Both the position numbers and the translations under genes were made by a program. Below are positions 10,927-22,970 of a stretch of DNA of 64,000 nt, one piece after another. The notes beneath the pieces are model-generated. The model made no database searches. It was not told where the DNA came from and was given only the letters and a program-made list of their open reading frames with translations. Source of the stretch: Periplaneta americana (taxonomy: Eukaryota > Arthropoda > Insecta > Blattodea > Blattidae); NCBI RefSeq assembly GCF_040183065.1, contig NW_027185502.1, forward strand, positions 3,461,501 through 3,525,500, read 5' to 3'. How positions within the stretch are numbered: position 1 is the first letter of the stretch; the number at the start of each line of letters is the position of its first letter.

Positions 10927-11510
10927 GAGGTAATGTAAATTTAACACGAGAAAGACACATAATACGTTTTCTGAAGAAACAAAGTTTTTCTAAATCCCCA
11001 AATCTTTTATCGATCTGCATGATGATGTCAAAGATCTCAAAGAACAATATCTTGTAATTATGATCATGTTCTACATCACTTTTTCCACTGTAGCAGCAGT
11101 CTGTACTTCCTCCCTGAGAATTCACTTCTACTTTTCTCTACGTTCAAAATTCTAGCATGGTGCGGTATCTGAAATTACCACGATTAAGCGAAGAAGCGCT
11201 TTCGTCATGGCCCCGAAATGATAATTCCTGCTTGCTTAAATACAAAGCAGAGTCAATGACTGACCGCATAACATGTCTGTTTAAACGAACATTTTCAATA
11301 TACTGCACTAACAATAGCCTAGCATTTTCTTTCAGAACATTCCCAATAGTGTTCATATTCTTCTGTAAATGTTTGAACTGCAGCACGCACTTTAAATGTT
11401 CCGCCGAATTTTCATGTTTTTGTAGAGCATGACTAACATTATTTTAGAAAATCACTGAATCCGGTTTCATTCCACACATGTTTTTCAACCCAAGTAGTAG
11501 GCATGACTAA

Positions 11511-14112
11511 CAAAATAGTATTTCAATGTAGTGGCTCCCACACAACCACTCACTGATGCTTGCAGTACCATGAAGTTTTAAAATTAAGTTGGTATGGTTT
11601 ACCAGCTTGTGAGTTTAACTTTTTACAGTTTGTCTAAAATTGGTTGAGTTCTGTCTAGAAACAATAGATAACTCTTATCCTGCTCACACCAGTGAGGTTT
11701 GAATTAATGTACATACTCGTGATTGAACGGATTCATTTTGACATTGCAACATAATACAAAAACTTATACAGTAGTTCCTAACACACTTATCAGAAAATCA
11801 TTAGAAACTGAAACGCACTTAATGTCTTCACCTAATATAGTAATAAGTAAAATAAATTATATTTTAAAAATTATCACAACTGAATAGCGAGAGTCGAGAA
11901 CCGACATAAAACACAACGAAAAACAGACTGAGGTACTGAGGAAAGGCAAAAATCATTCATAATTTGCACTAACAAGGCTGTGTTCAGAACATCAAACTTT
12001 CTTTCCATTGCTTTCATAATATTAATTTTTAGTGAAATTTTCCTATGAGGTACAGTAAAATTGTAACCAGAAGAATAAAAAATGAAAGGAGTGAAGATAG
12101 CAGCACAAAAATTAAAATCATAAAACATAACAGGACCTATATAGAAAGAAGACTTGACAAAGCAGAATTTTAAGGAAAGTTTTCTTTAGGACGGGCCATG
12201 TTGCTGGACAGACAAGTAGTCGTAAATCTCCGTGTCACCTATTATAGAAAGCGCATCGACTGGGCTGAAGACCAAATACGTGTTCGTCACAGCAACACCC
12301 ATTTTTTGAAGAATATGGAAGTGAGGGGGGGAATGTCTCAGTCGTTGTCATAGCAACCACCCTGACATAGAGGAACAAAATAATATTTTAAATTTGAGAA
12401 TGTGTGCTTCGTCGCAGCCGCTCGAGGAACTGAGACGTGAAAGTTACACAACAGCGGGAATATTTAAACAGACTGGTGATACTGTACTTGAGATTTACTG
12501 ATTTATAGCGCTTTAGTTTTTAAAATTAAATAATTTAATATATGAAATATAAATCAAGTGGCTCGCAAAATAACAAGTGAAATGTTCTTCACCTTCTTCA
12601 TTTGAATAACCGCTACTGTTGTGAATGAAACTGCCAACCAACTTACCACGAAAGGATGCGCAATAACTGCAGAATTTCAACATCTCACTCAACCAGAGAA
12701 ATTCACCACAACTCAAGAACTAACAATGACCACGAACTTTAGCTAGAGAACAATGTGTGACAGTATTTTTAATGATCAATTGATCAGCCCAAACATATTC
12801 CATGGAGAAACAATGACACAACATTTCGACTCATTTTGTAACACAGTTACCTTGACAAAATATTTCAACAAAACTGGATCCCTTATCTCATTGAACTGTG
12901 AAGAATGATCATGCAACGGACTTGAACCAGTGAGCAAACTGTGCAGTTCCTACTAACAACACTAAAATTCAACAACTTAATGTATTAATATATTTTAATG
13001 ATCAGTCTATTATCCCAGCAGCAATGGCAGCATGCAGAATCCTTAATAAACATTTATACAAGATTATAATGCTTATTTCATCCTAACAGCAATAACAGTA
13101 AGTATCGTTATCTGTAGCAGTAGTAATAATACTTAATGATGCTTTAAACTTACAGATGTCATTCAATATACTAAGTCAGATTAATTCAATTTAGAAGTAT
13201 AAACAAGTCATCAATTTACTGAGTAGAAGGTATAAGTACCGGTATGCAGAAATTTTGTTAATTCTGTTCTAAACATTTTCTCTCGATCTTCAAAGCTTTG
13301 AGATAGTTAGGCAGTGAATAGTGAACTCCTTTTTTATAATAGCTGAGACTAACAGAGGGTAGATGGAGGTCTAATTTGTGTCTTGTATTAAAATTATGAA
13401 TTATTTTATTAGTATTACATGTATTTTGGTTTTAACACAAAACATTACAAAAGAAAGAATGTACTCATAAGGTAAAGTCAATATTTATAAATTTTTAAAA
13501 TCTTTTCACATGGTGTCCTTTTATGCATAATTGTCACTATCGTTATACCAATACCTTTCTTTTGTAAAACAAAAATATGTTTAGCTTCAGATGAGAATAT
13601 TAATCCACATTTCATTACACAACGGAAATATGCAAAGTACTGAACTTTAGGAATGCTTATATTGCTAAGAGATCTTAATGCTTCAACAAGGAGAGCTTAA
13701 TTTAGGAGTAATGTATTACATGTGGGTTTTCCAGTCTGACTGTGCTTATAGATTGTTTGGATCAATACCCTTTAATCTAATCTTGTAGAAAACCTGAGCA
13801 CTGTTACATGTAGCTGCTGGTACTAAATTTGACTACAATGGAATTATCAACATTGAGTGCTAGTCTATTTATATTAAACAATACACTCATTAGATTTAAC
13901 ACTATTAGGTGTGTTAATAAGGTGATTGTATCGTAATCACACTTTTGACATCTGCAAATAAGATTACCTGGGATAATTTATGTATGGTTGAGATTAAATC
14001 ATTGATGTAAATTAAAAACAATAATGGACCCAAAATTGATTTCAAGGGACTGGGCAGATAGAAATTATTCAAAGATGAGTACTGCAAAGCCATTAACCTT
14101 TAAGAGATAAGT
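11511..14112. other. No recognisable gene
   Basis: About 2.6 kb of AT-rich sequence. The short frames at 11874-12128 and 12513-12716 (minus) lack known motifs. No terminal repeats or long tandem repeats are apparent to me. Confidence 0.45.
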
Positions 14113-14120
14113 GTTAAAAC

Positions 14121-15200
14121 CAGGGGCGAATGCTGGTCACGAAAGTTAGGCTTGCTCTTTTATTGATGGGGGAAGATGGGAGGATATAATTCATCTGGTT
14201 TGCAGATTTTCGTGTCTTGTAATAGACAACGTTAAAGCATTTAAATTGTCAAAGCCACTTTTACACCATACACTGTTATCTGTAAAAAATAACAAACACG
14301 GCCAACAAAACAGTTTATTCAGTTTTTTCGACCCTGCCAATCAATGAGTATTGTTGTATTGAGATGCACTGAAAGACCGCACATATTCTCTATTTTTCTC
14401 CTTATGCTGTCTTTTTAAACCTGGGAGCCCTGGACATGGTCTGCCGTTCATATGTCGGTCTTCTCTTGAATAGTCCTCCGGGAAAATGGATTTGATAATA
14501 GAGTTTCAATAACACACATTTCCAAACTCATTGCAACACTTCAAATTAACGTTAATACATGCAGCAGCTAACATATGCATTCCGCTCATAAAATTACATT
14601 GCACTCGCAAATCACAGCACATTCACTGGTAGAAACTGCTGCCAATCAGTGTTGCCAACTCGATTCTTAAACATCCGTTGTGGAGCCTTGTAGAAACCGC
14701 AAAATTGCTATATTGTCAATGTAAAATTATATTATTTTGCCGCTGTGAGTGCTAAAAATACCCGCTAAATCCCTAGATCAGCAATACAAGTTTCATAAAT
14801 TTTACCCGCTAAACTAACGCCGAAAAACGCTAGATCTAGCGGGAAAACCGCTGAATTGGCAACACTGCTGCCATTTGTGCAACGTTAAATAGTCAGTGTA
14901 GCTCTCGGACCAGAGCTTCATACAACATATAACAGAAGCATTGCGACTGGGACGGATTAGGAGGAAGGCACTTGCGCGCGCATCATATTCTCGCTGTTTC
15001 TACGTCTTTCCTGTAGCTCCGAGAAACGAGCAAGCGTTGCGATCTCGCGGTGTGCAACCTGCGGATTGTATTATGCCTAGACATTATTACAAAAATGAAA
15101 AGAAATTTTAATGTACGTAATCCCATTTTGAGAAATACGCATTCTACGAAAATATTGGGCTTGCGCAGCAAGCATAGCATGCCCTGAGAAATCACCCCTG
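14121..15200. mobile_element. Non-autonomous hAT element with 8-bp target duplication
   Basis: Termini CAGGGGCGA ... and ... TCACCCCTG are flanked by identical 8-bp copies of GTTAAAAC (14113-14120 and 15201-15208). CAGGGG termini plus 8-bp duplications are the signature of hAT elements. The interior of about 1.08 kb contains no recognisable transposase; the minus frame at 14983-15195 has no domain. A second hAT MITE is nested at 14647-14867. Confidence 0.85.
14647..14867. mobile_element. hAT-type MITE nested in a larger hAT element
   Basis: A 221-bp element has inverted ends CAGTGTTGCCAA ... TTGGCAACACTG. Its 8-bp flanks CTGCCAAT (14639-14646) and CTGCCATT (14868-14875) differ at one base. 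It contains repeated motifs of the CCGCTAAAT / TAGCGGG type. It lies inside the element at 14121-15200 and is therefore younger than it. Confidence 0.8.
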
Positions 15201-15208
15201 GTTAAAAC

Positions 15209-16010
15209 AGTATTGTAGTCATGACTTGATATATGTTATAAATTGTGTATTATTTATAAAGTACGTTGATATTCTTCAATTTTATGTAACATTAAGAAGA
15301 ACATTAGATTAAATAAAATAATTTTAAATTTTTTCTATTGTAAAGTTTTTTTCTTCAAAGGAGCAAAGTCAGTTCTACTACAATCAACTAGATTCAAAGT
15401 ATGAGCATGGTCAAGGACAATGAATTTTGAAGAATTAAGCTTTGTATCTAATGGCAAGCAACTAATCACTAGGATGGGAACACTATATAAAACCACACAG
15501 GGGTTAAATAAAAAAATTATAGCTTTAAAACATAAAAACAAAAGAACTGACAGTGTTATCCCAATTACTAGCAGCGGCAGCAGCAGCAGCAAGTGTGCAT
15601 GTCTCGTAACCTACATATTTATTCACCATAAATTTTCACACAGAATGGATTCTGAATAGACAAAATCTGTCTACTTATATATTTTTACTATCCACAATGT
15701 CAAAACACCTCTGATTGAGGTTCTGGTTGATGTGTACTGTACATCTATTATCAGGCAGTACATGTCACTTGACGATAGGTGTCAGAGGAAGAACAATAAT
15801 TATTACTTGTATACATTTTAAGTCCGATTAGTGGAATATGTTACTAGTCAATGATGTATGAAATGAAGAGGGAAAGGAACTGGCCACCCTACCCCATTAT
15901 CTCATAGCTTAGTTACCTCATGAGTGTTACCTTACTGGTGTCACTTATGGGGCTCCAACCCGTCCTCGGACAGTTGACTAAACTGACAACAATGTAATAA
16001 AATTGAAATT
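15209..16010. other. No recognisable gene
   Basis: A short plus frame at 15420-15659 encodes a Lys-rich segment followed by a serine run from a CAG/GCA-like repeat (about 15572-15590). I see no domain and do not call it a gene. Confidence 0.4.
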
Positions 16011-16211
16011 AATTCTCCAGAAAAACATCAAAGGAGGTACATCTCTCTTTCTCTCCACTACTAAATACCAACATAACACGCGAGAGGTCCAGAATGAATT
16101 ACTAGGGAAATGGTCTGCTTCCCTAGTATTGCGTCCTGAACCTCTCGTCTGTTTAGCAAGAAGGGAGCAAAGGCAGATGTGCCTCCTTCGGTGTAATTCT
16201 TTTAGAGAATT
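16011..16211. mobile_element. MITE, family M1 (copy 1), with internal palindrome
   Basis: The ends are AATTCTCCAGAAA ... and ... TTTTAGAGAATT, followed inward by AAGGAGG/CCTCCTT. The interior holds a hairpin: gagaggtccag ... ttactagggaa, a short loop, ttccctagta ... ctgaacctctcg (16081-16150). The same ends and interior words recur at 57942-58289. Confidence 0.65.
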
Positions 16212-16934
16212 ACCAAATTCATTTCCTGTCATCAGTACATTTCAGAACCATGTACGAAGTATCAAGGAATATGTTTCCAGAAAACCTCAAGTAGGTCTAA
16301 TTTATCCAAAATTTGGTTATTTGTATGTTTACGACAAAACTCACTACTTTCTTTTAAGTAGGCTTACAAACACCTTTTAACATATCAGAATAAATAAAAA
16401 ATATAAATGCAATTACCATAAGCTATCCCCATACTAGTCGGATGATCGTTCACCTTTGCCAGCAGTCGGCCTTGATCCTCTACAGGCTGTTGTGCCACAC
16501 GTTTATTAATTTTTAAACTTGAAACTCAGGTTGTAAACAGACTATACGAGGGGCACAAATGAACCAACATACAGATGAAACCATCTGAAATGTAAAAAAT
16601 ATGCACAGTTTAAAACGTACTGTTGCACTACACAATGAAAAGTCAGAAAGAACAATGAGAATGAATGGCCCTAAAAGAACCAACCGTACAATGAATTCAC
16701 ATATTATTTAATTATATTTTACAAAATGTGGTCAATAACAAGAATGTGTGCTTCAACATATCATACAAAGACTGCACTGTAACACGAACATCAAGTAAAA
16801 GTGAAGTAGTACATAGGGGCCACAGAACAATAACAAGCATGTCTCCTTCCACCCATTCTTTTTAATAATTCTATTCATGAAGTCACAAGGGAATTATATA
16901 GGCCTACAGAAAAGGAGACTTATACCAAAAGAAT
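16212..16934. other. No recognisable gene
   Basis: Nothing coding is supported. AT-rich sequence between a MITE and a LINE fragment. Confidence 0.4.
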
Positions 16935-17130
16935 TCTTAAGCATACTTATGGATTTTAGAGAACTGGAGGTTCATTTCCGCCCTCACATAAGCTAGCCAT
17001 CGGTCCCTATCCTAAGCAAGATTAATCCATTCAATACCATCATATCCCACCTCCCTCAAATCCATTTTTATATTATCCTCCCATCTATGTCTCGGCCTCC
17101 CCAAAGGTCTTTTTCCCTCCGGTCTCCCAA
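16935..17130 (-). pseudogene. LINE ORF2 C-terminal fragment (RTE/Jockey-like, copy 1)
   Basis: The minus strand reads LVGRPEGKRPLGRPRHRWED, then NIKMDLREVGYDG ... DRDRWLAYVRAEMNL. This conserved C-terminal block (RPLGRPR-x-RWEDNIK-x-DL) is found at the end of many insect endonuclease/reverse transcriptase LINE proteins. A Gln codon before DRDRW is TAG here. The copy is only the 3' end. A second copy lies at 38755-38970, and a 5' part of a related RTE-like LINE at 25540-27724. Confidence 0.75.
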
Positions 17131-17267
17131 CTAACCATACATATTCATGAACTCATTATTATATCTTCTTCATCAGTTGACGCCATCATGAACTGCTCTC
17201 AATATCTTCCTCAAAATCTTTCTTTCAAAAACTGCTAGCCTGTTGCAGGTTTCAACATTTAATGTTC

Positions 17268-17402
17268 ATGTTTTTTTTTTTATTTTAGTAGATTATTTTA
17301 CGACGCTTTATCAACAGCTCAGGTTATTTAGCATCTGAATGAGATGAAGGTGATAATGCCGGTTTCGCGGCTAGGCATGCTAACCGTTACTCCACAGGTG
17401 TG
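17268..17402 (-). repeat. SINE-A fragment
   Basis: Minus-orientation pieces of SINE-A: the tail (ttattttacgacgctttatcaac ... tctgaatgagatgaaggtgataatgccgg) joined to a head piece (gctaggcatgctaaccgttactccac). The middle of the SINE is deleted. Confidence 0.65.
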
Positions 17403-18897
17403 GACCGTTCATGTTTCTGCACCATATAAAATAACTAGTCTTATTAAGGTTTTATATATATATACTTTCTTTTCCACCTTTTCAAAGAATAAATTTAAAT
17501 TTCCAATTTGTATATTTCCATTTCGTACTATATTCCAGTCACGAGACATAAACATATATACTTTATCTTTTCGGGATTTACTTCCAAACCTACCTCTTCA
17601 CTATGAGCACAATTCAGGAACTAGAAAAGAGCAGTCTAAAACCATCATTGTATACCACTTAAAAAATCGCGTTCTTTCTTTTTGATGCAAATAATCCACA
17701 GTAAGGTTAGTTGAGGGCTGGATAATGGAGATCCTATTGCATTCTCCAATGACAATCACAGTGAGCCTCAGTGCTTCCGACTGACTGAAGTTTGTGCTGT
17801 CAATGAAGAACAAAGAAGTTACAGTAAAGAGAAAATTCTCGATGAATAAAACCTTTAGTACATTTGAAGCAAATCAGCAGCCCCACTCCCTTTTTTTCTT
17901 TTGATTATTTCTGAAACCACAGTTTCTTTGCATTCCCATTCTGTAATTCAGTACTCTGTTTCAGAGCTATCTGTTGCAATAAATCGATTCCAAGAATTTT
18001 GTTTTCTTGGAGCATTTTCTGTGATATCTAAGGCATGTCCAATACAGTCACGTCATGATCTTCTGTCAAACCGTGTACAATCTGGATATTTTTCCTTTAC
18101 ATGTTTGACACCAACTGCCGAGTGTGAGTTCTCACTGTACTTATAGTTCATACTGTCCTGTGTTTTTATTGTGATTTCAAATCATTCCTTTGTTCCTATA
18201 AAGGGTCACTGGGACTGAGTTTAGAAACTTTAAAAACTTTTTATCAATTGCTTCCAAATACGTTGTGTTTCCTGTGTCTGTACATTTAAATGATAGTAAC
18301 AAATTTCATAAAGTTTCAGTTAGTTCCTTAGGTAATAATGTTCACTTATTTTAATTAAATTATGTATAAATTCAAAACATTCCTCATGGCTTCAGATTTG
18401 TTACTTGCATTTTTTAAATTACATCTCATGATTAGGAAAACTGTGCGTGGATTTTTAGAGTTGAGTATTGGTTAATGAGATAAAAATATTAATAGAAATC
18501 ATAATTTTTACGTGATAATATTCTTTGATTTTTTAAAGTTAAAAATTTATATCATGAAAAGTTTATAATTAAGAGCTGTGCATAGCATTTTAAAAATGGA
18601 TGTCAGACCTTTAAAAATGACAGATGAAGGCTAAGTATAGGGCAGAATATTAAACAAATATATTTGCCTTTTTGGTAAAAAAAAAAAGTTCGTCCAAATG
18701 TTCCAAGTACTAGATCACTCAGTGCGGCAACTGAAACATGGGACTAGTGTTACAAGGCATCAACTGGTGCTGTCATCTACCAGAGGTGAATATGAATCCA
18801 AAGAGAGATCGTTCTTAAAAGTGCTACACTGAAGGTCATCATAAACTGACGCCATTTGAGAAGGAAATGTGTGAGAAGAACTATAGGTCTCTCTTAT

Positions 18898-18900
<3 letters not shown>
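17403..18900. other. No recognisable gene
   Basis: About 1.5 kb without a supported feature. The frames at 17344-17685 and 17901-18146 show no motif. Confidence 0.4.
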
Positions 18901-18936
<36 letters not shown>

Positions 18937-18937
18937 T
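18901..18937. repeat. (TG)n microsatellite
   Basis: About 16 TG dinucleotides ending in a short GC-containing stretch. The open frames that translate it as CVCVC/HTHTHT are artefacts. Confidence 0.95.
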
Positions 18938-19317
18938 GTCATAAAGCAAGAATGAAACAAAAGAAAGAACATAACATTTACAGTTTAGCTGGGCAGAAGT
19001 GTCATACAGGCCCTATTGTATGTCAAAAGCAGTTAATTTTGTCAATGTGATTCGAACTTCAAAGCAAACAACAGTTGGCTACAAGGTTTTAAAGTCAGAC
19101 ATGGGATTACTTTCATTAAAGTGGTAGCTGTAGAAGAAAAATCAAACACAGTGCTGGTAATCAAATGTTATTTCACAGTATGTAATGTTTCATAGTTATT
19201 TGTACTATACTCTCTCTTTCACAACAGAAAATTTGGGAAAAATTTCATAATCCTTCAATACAACAATAAGCCTAATATAACACAATTTTTCTAGTCCCCA
19301 GAAAACTGTTGTATTGA

Positions 19318-19467
19318 GATGGTGAAGAATCGGCAGAACAGAGAGAAGTTCTCTCTTCTCTCTGTGGCTTAGTGGATAAAGCACCGGCACATAAAGCTGG
19401 AAACCCGAGTTCGAGTCTCGGTGCCAGAGAGAATTTTTTTTCCGTCCTACCAATTCTTCACCATATG
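19318..19467 (+). repeat. tRNA-like repeat bounded by 12-bp inverted ends
   Basis: A tRNA-like core at about 19358-19432 has potential acceptor strands CTCTCTG/CAGAGAG, a D arm GCTT-AGTGGATA-AAGC, an anticodon-like arm CCGGC-ACATAAA-GCTGG and a T arm CCGAG-TTCGAGT-CTCGG (box B). Three extra bases separate the T arm from the 3' acceptor strand and position 33 is C, not U, so it is not a functional tRNA gene. ATGGTGAAGAAT and its complement ATTCTTCACCAT bracket it. I call it a tRNA-derived SINE or similar repeat. Confidence 0.6.
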
Positions 19468-19858
19468 GAAATGCAGAATTACTGCACTGAAACTCCATAT
19501 GTACTTCGGTACATCACAGTAATATGTTGTATCGAGGTTCGGCTGTATAAAAGATAAACAAGGCTGTAAGTCATTTTGTGTGACAGCAAGGGAGTTGTGC
19601 ACAAAATGCTTGTGACAGTTAGTATTATCTGGAAACTTTGAGATTCCATTGTGTACAGTGTAAGTGTCAAGAAGAAAACAGTTTGTTCCTATTGCCTGAC
19701 TACACAGTAAGTCACAAGGCTTTCATTACTAGGAAGTTTCTGATCAACACAAAAAAAATGTGTGTTGTCTCATCTATTGTAGTCAGGTAATCACCGATCT
19801 TAGCACCATGCGACTTATTTTTGTTCCCAGAAATCAAAGTAACCTTGGAAAGGTGTTA

Positions 19859-21017
19859 CAGTGAAACCTGTTCAAATCGGAACCTGAATAATCCGGAATC
19901 CTGTCTAATTCGGAACAATTTATTGGTCCCGGCAAAATTTGTATATATTATGTGTAATTTTTTCTGAATAAAACGGAAACTGTCCAACGCAGAAATGGAA
20001 ATTGTCTGCTACTGTTCAAAACGGAAATAATATTTTCGACACACTACTGTAATGTAAACTATATTTTGAAACAGTATGTGCTTTCAAGAAATGTATGAAA
20101 TACGTAGGTCACTAAGATAAAAACAAGTTTTCTTCGCAAAATTTTTGAGGGTGCGAGAGTTTGTTGGCCTGGTGGTCATAAATTTTATTACCCTATTGAC
20201 TAGGTAGACGAGTCCCTTCAAAGAAATTCAATGCTTCACGCTTCATCCCTGTATACTGTCGTAGCTGGGTAGAACGAAAGTCTATTAGTGATTTCATGAT
20301 GAAATTTTGCACTATCATTAACTGATGAAGTAAAAGTTATCGAGGAAAATTAGAAACGAAGCGTATGGAAAATAATGTTGAAATTTAGGAATGGAAAACT
20401 CAGGTGTAACTTAACACTTTCAGAAATAAAGGCCGTATCATGAGTGAGTGGCTTGCGGTCAATAATGGTGACATAAAAAGAAAACAGAAAACAACTGGTT
20501 ACATAGAAATAAATGAACTGTTGTGAGAGTGGATTCTTCTTGCTCTTTCAAAGATCGTGCCAATTTCTGGATCTATTCTGCAATGCAAACCCTTGAACTG
20601 GAAAAGAAATTGGATAATCCAAAATTCAAGGCTTCTAATGAAAGACTCCTAGTCCAATTAAATAATGTGCTGTGATATACAGTCCAGTATTATAGTATAG
20701 AGTTAGATATTAAATTTAGTGTAATTAATAAACTTTATAGTGCTTAATGAGTGAGTTACGATACAATTTATACAGGAAATGAGATTTTCATCAAGATCAT
20801 TCACCAATTACATAAGCAAAAGGAAGCTAATTTAATGTCACTAGTGTTAAACGGAATATTTTGTGATTCCTACAATTTGCAGCATGCCATTTTGTTTTTT
20901 ATTTATACAAATGATAAAATATTCCATTTTAACTTCACACCTGAATAATACGGAAACCTGTCCACAACTGAAAAAAAAATAGGACCATGTCACTTCCGTT
21001 TTGAACAGGTTTCACTG
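19859..21017 (+). mobile_element. Tigger/pogo-like element, internally decayed
   Basis: Terminal inverted repeats CAGTGAAACCTGTTCAAA at both ends are flanked by TA (19857-19858 and 21018-21019), as expected for pogo/Tigger. Subterminal sequences repeat the words CCTGAATAAT-x-CGGAA and CCTGTC. At 20505-20652 a CENP-B-type DNA-binding segment survives: VPISGSILQ and, one frame over, LELEKKL ... FKASN. The DDE half is gone. Confidence 0.8.
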
Positions 21018-21019
21018 TA

Positions 21020-22624
21020 TTTTGATGTGGTAAAGACAGAACAGAATTCTATACATGGCCTTCCACCATTCCTTTCAATTGCTTCACGATCATTGTCTGC
21101 AGTGTGTAGGTGAAGGAGAAAGAAGGAACTTCGTAAACAATGCTTAGATTGTTCATACATGGAATCTTCACTTTCCAGATGTCGCACTGAGTGGAACAAT
21201 CTTTACAACCAATTAGAAAATCTGTGGTTTTTTATTATACATAACAGAGAAATGCTACAAATGAGAGATATACTTTAAAAAGTCATAAGTACCATCTCTT
21301 TCACCCACTAGAACCAGTGCACCCAGGCCCTTCATGTGATATGTTGACTGTTTCAAAGGGTTATCATCTAGACACCATCTGCAAATGGAAGTACAAGAAA
21401 TAATGAAAATTTAAGACAAACTATAATTAATAACAGTAGTGGGTCGTGGGTATTGAATTCAGAGGGGCTGCATACATTATAAATCATGCAACTTCCTTAT
21501 TTAAAGATTAGTTCCATTCGCCTTGTCTTGTAGGTTGCAGACTTTTGACTCACCTTATTAATGTCGTTTAACATAGTCTTTTCAATGGACAAATGGCTAA
21601 TGCGATCAGTCCCTCTTCTCTCATCGTATTTCTAAGACAGCATTTTACTCTTTTCAAATGAGGCGCCTGAGATCACAATGGGCTACGTGACTTTTTTTAG
21701 AAAATGAGTTATTGACGTCATGGGCAAGTTTGGGTTGAAGACTTTATACAGAGAAAGGTTCAGTTTCAAAATGGTTTATTTTAGAAGCGTAAAATGCATG
21801 GAGAAAATCAGTACATAGATCAAAATGGGATATATTATTATTAATGAATTAATCAAAATGGGATATGCCAACCATTATCTGAACAGAACAAAATGGGCCA
21901 TATTTCATATTGTTACGTTATATTTCCAGAGCACATGAAACAGAATGGTCTATGTTTGCCAAAGTTTGTGTGGTTATAGTTTTTCTGCCTGATTTTTCAG
22001 AAAACCAACATGGTTGAGGCCTTAGTTACACAGTAATCATACGTCTACACTTCTCTTCTCATTTATAAGGCCAGGACTGTATTGCTATGAAAAATATTGA
22101 TGAAAGCTAATGTAATAAGCGTTATTTTATGAATTACGATAATACGTCAGACGGAATATTACAGTCCATCTTGAGTCTTGTGTACACTACTTTTAACACT
22201 TTATTACAGAAGATTGATAAATGGGCAACTTACTAGTGTTATATATTTAAGCACGTGTTAAAAGAATTATCCTTGCAGGAAATGAGTGCTCTCTGGACCA
22301 AAATGATCGTATTTTAATTATTTAAATGCAATTTCAATTAAGTAACATATTAAACAATTTATTCTCCTATCAAACACGGATGTTCCCTGGACCAGATGTC
22401 CTATTTTAATTGTGTAATTACTTCATATTTATTTCTAACAGTGCAGTGAAGGGCACAGGTGTGACTAGTTTTTAATATTTTCCAAAATGTGGAAACAGTA
22501 ATGGTAGGCTTGATGATGATATTGAGGGTCCCAATTATTTATTTTTATCTAAAAATAAACTATTTGAATTAGTTGGGAGGCTGGGATGCAAGTATGGAGA
22601 CAGAGCCAACCTTGAAATAAGTTC
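21020..22624. other. No recognisable gene
   Basis: Unassigned sequence of about 1.6 kb. The word AAAATGGG(A/C)TAT recurs several times between 21675 and 21960, without a regular period. Confidence 0.4.
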
Positions 22625-22970
22625 TTCTCATGGTTATAGTCACACACTGGTTCTACATGCGAAGATTGTGGCTTTGGAGGAAATGTTACTTCATCAAGTA
22701 GAGCAAAGTGTGATGATACTTCAAGCCTTGCTCTTGATGTCAAACACAGGATTGTACGAGCATTTTCCGAAATTGGAAAAGATTACATGGTACAAGAAAG
22801 TTTCGCAATGGTCATGGATATGAACCCATTGTCTAAAACTGCATACAATGATCATCTAAGTAAAATATGTGTTGCTGCTACACACACTAGTACAGATGTT
22901 CTAGTTTATACTAGACAAGAAGTGCTTGATGCCCACAGACTGGTGTGAGTGTGGACTGGAGAGACAGCTA

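Larger units (their letters stand above)
10374..10976. mobile_element. Penelope-like foldback element with 111-bp inverted arms
   Basis: Arms 10374-10484 and 10866-10976 are near-perfect inverted repeats of about 111 bp (cttcagaaaacgtattatgt at one end, its complement at the other). Between them lie about 380 bp with plus-strand remains of a GIY-YIG endonuclease (10534-10830). Penelope-like elements are the retroelements that pair reverse transcriptase with a GIY-YIG endonuclease and have complex terminal repeats. Only the endonuclease end is present here. The element sits inside the hAT gene at 9927-11510. Confidence 0.75.
9927..11510 (-). pseudogene. hAT transposase interrupted by a Penelope-like foldback
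   Basis: On the minus strand, 11510-11145 encodes VWNETGFSDFLK, NSAEHLKC, then SALYLSKQELSFRGHDES ... LNRGNF, the GLA-x-RGHDE block near the start of SCAND3/ZMYM-type hAT transposases. From 11090 to 10977 it reads YKILFFEIFDIIMQIDKRFG. The coding sequence then breaks and resumes at about 10345-10240 with LADASKFDTYSRNFPHDAF. It finishes at 10109-9927 with the dimerisation domain (ILASTSVSVERSSSCLKRIK). Removing 10374-10976 restores the order of domains, so the foldback inserted into the hAT gene. Frameshifts elsewhere show it was already, or is now, inactive. Confidence 0.8.

Noticed and set aside
18760-19050. Open frames over the TG repeat
   Set aside because: They consist largely of a microsatellite translation.
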